Source: an uncultured Ruminococcus sp. (GTDB lineage: Bacteria > Bacillota > Clostridia > Oscillospirales > Acutalibacteraceae). Taken from it: a DNA stretch of 61,816 bases. Position 1 is the stretch's first letter; every line of letters begins with the position of its first letter. The notes under the pieces are model-generated. The model was not told the origin of the DNA. It made no database searches and worked only from the letters and a program-made list of their open reading frames with translations. The translations under genes were made by a program, and so were the position numbers. The stretch is from positions 1 through 61,816 of the forward strand of contig CADBCC010000017.1 of NCBI GenBank assembly GCA_902793125.1, given 5' to 3'. This document shows, in pieces, positions 61,768 through 61,816 of this stretch.

Positions 61768-61816
61768 GGGGTTCACGTAAAGAGATTATGTTTCATCTTC
61801 GCGGCGGGCTAAAAAC

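Larger units (their letters stand above)
61363..61816. other. Hairpin-rich non-coding right end, possible intergenic repeat element
   Basis: No credible gene is seen. It has three strong inverted repeats: AAATCGCTTAGA/TCTAAGCGATTT (61471-61511, terminator-like, T run follows), CCCAACAGGATA/TATCCTGTTGGG (61596-61620) and AAAAGAGGCACTCC/GGAGTACCTCTTTT (61683-61714). The phrase TGGAGCTGAT occurs twice (about 61515 and 61719), and a 20-bp sequence is shared with 57234-57253. The pattern suggests a mobile or repeated intergenic element continuing past the window. Confidence 0.55.

Noticed and set aside
1-61816. CRISPR arrays, tRNA genes, transposase genes
   Set aside because: No regularly spaced identical repeats, no GTTCGAATC-type tRNA arms in context and no transposase motifs were seen; very short or diverged cases could be missed by eye.

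Overview
The window looks like a piece of a low-to-mid GC Clostridia chromosome, most likely a gut Ruminococcus-type member of the Oscillospiraceae. Evidence: strong Shine-Dalgarno sites, AT-rich promoters with TTGACA/TATAAT boxes, single-step meso-diaminopimelate dehydrogenase, separate glutaminyl- and glutamyl-tRNA synthetases, an FHA-fused SEDS protein beside a class B PBP, and secreted proteins with lysine-rich Ig-like tails and BspA/InlB-type repeats. The genus is an inference; nothing here is a phylogenetic marker. I see no tRNA or rRNA gene body, CRISPR array or transposase gene.

Layout. 1-230: divergent promoters; the leftward one has consensus boxes and looks like a stable-RNA (rrn) promoter firing out of the window. 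0.2-8.3 kb: a zinc-ribbon membrane protein, then a leftward cell-envelope run: FHA-SEDS protein, PBP, secA (broken by a small deletion) and a lipoprotein. 8.3-12 kb: ZIP metal transporter, polysaccharide deacetylase, CAP-domain secreted protein. 12-18.5 kb: a rightward, tightly overlapping ten-gene operon behind a consensus promoter whose start point is covered by a palindrome: TetR regulator, CDP-alcohol phosphatidyltransferase/GNAT fusion, three flavodoxin-fold proteins, two more GNATs, a membrane protein, a PAP2-like protein and a YjdF-family protein. 18.5-31.8 kb: housekeeping genes (gltX-glnS, hisS-aspS, minD-mgsA, nth, ddh) and secreted proteins, with a 774-bp non-coding stretch (23.9-24.7 kb) that holds nested inverted repeats and a gene remnant. 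31.9-42.8 kb: secreted/lipoproteins, SDR, GtrA and YfhO (probable cell-wall polymer glycosylation), CBS-DRTGG manganese pyrophosphatase, Fic protein with three operator-like iterons, luxS.

43-57 kb: the most distinctive part. An HD-GYP cyclic-di-GMP phosphodiesterase faces a leftward surface-protein locus: a 2589-aa BspA/InlB/DUF11/SpaA-type giant, a 48-aa small protein, an 894-aa GLUG-type protein, and a 198-aa 'mini' protein that is the head of the giant joined to its tail. All three large products end in the same module (conserved NxxC, ARAYxRYYDANG, YGGC) and none has LPXTG or a C-terminal membrane anchor. The giant and the mini also share promoter-proximal sequence and terminator sequence, so a whole transcription unit seems to have been duplicated.

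57-61.4 kb: a potassium-uptake operon (TrkH/KtrB, TrkA/KtrA, an unlisted 53-aa membrane peptide, a KdpD-like kinase without the usual N-terminal sensor, a KdpE-like regulator). Three TCTTAACA direct repeats upstream of its promoter are a plausible binding site for its own regulator. 61.4-61.8 kb: hairpin-rich non-coding DNA that looks like an intergenic repeat element; 20 bp of it recur inverted just upstream of the potassium operon.
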